Assembly (NCBI GenBank): GCA_028221385.1
Contig: JAOIRP010000011.1
Location: 1-16,253 of the forward strand
Length of the DNA stretch: 16,253 nt
Source of the DNA: Candidatus Pelagibacter sp.
Lineage (GTDB): Bacteria; Pseudomonadota; Alphaproteobacteria; Pelagibacterales; Pelagibacteraceae
Direction: 5' to 3'
In this document: piece by piece, positions 15,043 through 16,253 of the stretch
Position numbering within the stretch: position 1 is the stretch's first letter
Layout: each line of letters begins with the position of its first letter
The notes under the pieces: model-generated
Databases searched by the model: none
Told to the model about the DNA's origin: nothing
The model's input: the letters and a program-made list of their open reading frames with translations, nothing else
Made by a program: the position numbers and the translations under genes

Positions 15043-15483
15043 ATGCCCACTTATTCAGTTACAAATTCTAATTTTAACATAAGTATTAAACAAAAAAATG
15101 AAATAGCAAAAGGAATTACTAAAGTACATAATAAGGTTACTGGAGCTAATAATTATTTTGCACAAGTAATTTTCAAAAAAACAAAAAATACTGATCACTT
15201 TATGGGTGGTGCAAAAGTTAAAGAACCACAAATTTTTTTGCATGGTCAAATAAGAGCTGGAAGAAATAATAGAATTAAAAAAAAATTAATTCTAGAGTTA
15301 AGAAATATATTGGTTAAAAAGTCAAATTTAGATAAAACTCAAGTGTGGGTTTATATTGATGAACTGCCAGCTTCACAAATGATTGAATATGGTGAAATCC
15401 TTCCAAAGGCTGGTCAAGAGAATAAATGGTTTAATAATCTACCAATTAGATTGAAAAAAAAACTTTTAGCTTTAGACAAATAA
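15043..15483 (+). CDS. Tautomerase-superfamily protein, cis-3-chloroacrylic acid dehalogenase (cis-CaaD)-like
   Basis: 146 residues, the length of cis-CaaD and its relative Cg10062 (two fused beta-alpha-beta units, trimer). It begins MPTY, so removal of Met exposes the catalytic Pro1. Numbering from that proline, every cis-CaaD catalytic position is kept: His28 in VHNKVTG, Arg70 and Arg73 in RAGR, Tyr103 in WVYIDELP and Glu114 in QMIEYG. Flanking blocks also match (FAQVIF, FMGGA, IFLHG, ENKWFNNL). The family hydrates halo-acrylates or acetylene-carboxylates to malonate semialdehyde; Cg10062 has the same residues but poor dehalogenase activity, so the true substrate is open. It stands alone, divergent from thiV and tail to tail with the next gene. 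Confidence 0.9.
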   Translation: MPTYSVTNSNFNISIKQKNEIAKGITKVHNKVTGANNYFAQVIFKKTKNTDHFMGGAKVKEPQIFLHGQIRAGRNNRIKKKLILELRNILVKKSNLDKTQVWVYIDELPASQMIEYGEILPKAGQENKWFNNLPIRLKKKLLALDK

Positions 15484-15491
15484 ATATAAGT

Positions 15492-16007
15492 CTATTGTTT
15501 TGTATTTGAAATTTCTAATGGCAGTGGTGCTTCTGGATACTTTTCTTTGCATAAATGTTCATATTTTTTACAAAGAGTCAAAATTGTTTCATAAGCATCC
15601 TCCTCTGATTTTAAAAAATTAATCAAATTATCTCTCTCTGTCTCTACTTCTTTAATATCCTCACTCCTAAGAAATTCACCAGTTTCAACTTCCCAGTATG
15701 TGTCATCCAGCTCATCTTTTTTTAAAGTATTAAGTTTTTTTTGAAGTTCAATAATAATCTCATCATCTGATTTACTATTTTTCATTGGAGAGTTAATTAA
15801 TTTTCCTAAACACTTGTCTTTAAGGTCATCTAAAAAAGTGTTGTATGGTTTACCTTCAGCTAATCCTTTAAAGTGATTACTTTCAAAATATTTTAAAATT
15901 GCCGCTTTGGTTGTAATTTTATTTTTTCCTTTAACTACTGCAACTTGTACATAAACCTCTTGGCTAATATATTCAGTAAGATATTCTTTAATTTTATTAG
16001 AAAGCAT
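15492..16007 (-). CDS. Hypothetical protein, family not recognised
   Basis: 171 residues, soluble, charged and mostly helical, with no signal peptide or membrane segment. The N-terminal third (YISQEVYVQVAVVKGKNKITTKAAILKYF) could form a small alpha/beta domain. The middle (84-130) is Lys/Glu/Asp-rich with likely coiled-coil character (IIIELQKKLNTLKKDEL), followed by a helix carrying two cysteines (residues 146 and 153; TLCKKYEHLCKEKYPE). I know no matching family; it may be restricted to SAR11. The ATG at 16007 has no Shine-Dalgarno. It is tail to tail with the tautomerase across 8 bp and divergent from the metallohydrolase across 33 bp, which leaves little room for separate promoters. Confidence 0.7.
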   Translation of the reverse strand: MLSNKIKEYLTEYISQEVYVQVAVVKGKNKITTKAAILKYFESNHFKGLAEGKPYNTFLDDLKDKCLGKLINSPMKNSKSDDEIIIELQKKLNTLKKDELDDTYWEVETGEFLRSEDIKEVETERDNLINFLKSEEDAYETILTLCKKYEHLCKEKYPEAPLPLEISNTKQ

Positions 16008-16040
16008 TTTTTATTAGAATTTTTATGGTAATATTTATAG

Positions 16041-16253
16041 ATGATATTTAAACAAGTATTTGATAAAAAAACTAGCACTTACACATACTTAATTGCCTCA
16101 TCCATAGGTAGAGAGGCGCTTATTATTGATCCTGTTTTAGATAATATTAATGAATATATTAGTTTACTAAACGAATTAGATTTAAAATTAGTAAAAGTAA
16201 TTGATACCCATATTCATGCTGATCATATTACTGGTGCTAGCAAATTAAAAAAT
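16041..16253 (+). CDS. MBL-fold metallohydrolase, ETHE1/persulfide dioxygenase-like (partial, 5' part)
   Basis: Only the first 71 codons are in the window; the frame is open to the edge. The start MIFKQVFDKKTSTYTYLIA followed by ALIIDPV (26-32) and DTHIHADHITGA (55-66) gives the metal motif HxHxDH at 57-62. The THxHADHITGA form, with Ala before Asp-His, is characteristic of the ETHE1 persulfide dioxygenase and Blh branches rather than glyoxalase II. Persulfide dioxygenases use one iron and oxidise glutathione persulfide to sulfite. The rest of the protein is needed to tell a dioxygenase from another MBL hydrolase. The gene is divergent from the 171-residue orphan across 33 bp. Confidence 0.82.
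   Translation, partial: MIFKQVFDKKTSTYTYLIASSIGREALIIDPVLDNINEYISLLNELDLKLVKVIDTHIHADHITGASKLKN

Noticed and set aside
1..16253. Mobile elements, prophage, CRISPR, tRNA or rRNA genes
   Set aside because: No transposase, integrase, phage protein, regularly spaced repeat, or GC-rich tRNA-like block with a TpsiC-type motif was seen in any gap.

Overview
The window looks like part of a SAR11-clade alphaproteobacterium (Candidatus Pelagibacter or a close relative). The sequence is very AT-rich and tightly packed, with intergenic gaps of about 160 bp at most and many start/stop overlaps of 1-11 bp. Lys, Ile and Asn are abundant in the proteins. A sodium:solute symporter sits under a compact TPP riboswitch, an arrangement known in SAR11 as thiV. 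There are no mobile elements, CRISPR arrays, rRNA genes or tRNA genes that I can recognise.

Layout, left to right. (1) 33-2425, minus: metC followed by an MFS transporter, joined by an ATGA overlap. (2) 2499-3301, plus: a 27-residue, extremely basic microprotein and a six-helix membrane protein, apparently sharing one promoter. (3) 3298-4413, minus: mnmA, meeting the previous gene tail to tail. (4) 4456-5533, plus: DUF3553 protein, cysQ and a one-helix micro membrane protein, all overlapping. (5) 5525-6088, minus: recX. (6) 6117-7164, plus: an ABA4-like membrane protein and a DsbA-fold HCCA-isomerase-like protein, overlapping by 8 bp. (7) 7166-7549, minus: a single-domain rhodanese. (8) 7581-8567, plus: a GT2-like glycosyltransferase with a strong terminator. 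(9) 8693-14924, all minus, in transcription order: TPP riboswitch, thiV, ABC ATPase, ABC-2 permease, rseP, HU and amtB, with terminators after HU and after amtB. (10) 15043-15483, plus: a cis-CaaD-like tautomerase. (11) 15492-16007, minus: an orphan protein. (12) 16041 to the edge, plus: the start of an ETHE1/persulfide-dioxygenase-type metallohydrolase.

The best-supported system is vitamin-precursor uptake. The riboswitch carries most of the TPP aptamer landmarks, and its 3' end is itself the Shine-Dalgarno sequence of the symporter, so ligand binding could directly mask translation. As read here, the symporter is split by one extra base in a run of nine T; removing one T restores a 482-residue protein. 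Other points of interest are the tautomerase, which keeps all six cis-CaaD catalytic positions at identical numbering, the basic microprotein, and several unexplained dyads and hairpins between genes. Shine-Dalgarno sequences are rare in the window; the clear ones precede amtB, HU, thiV and the microprotein.
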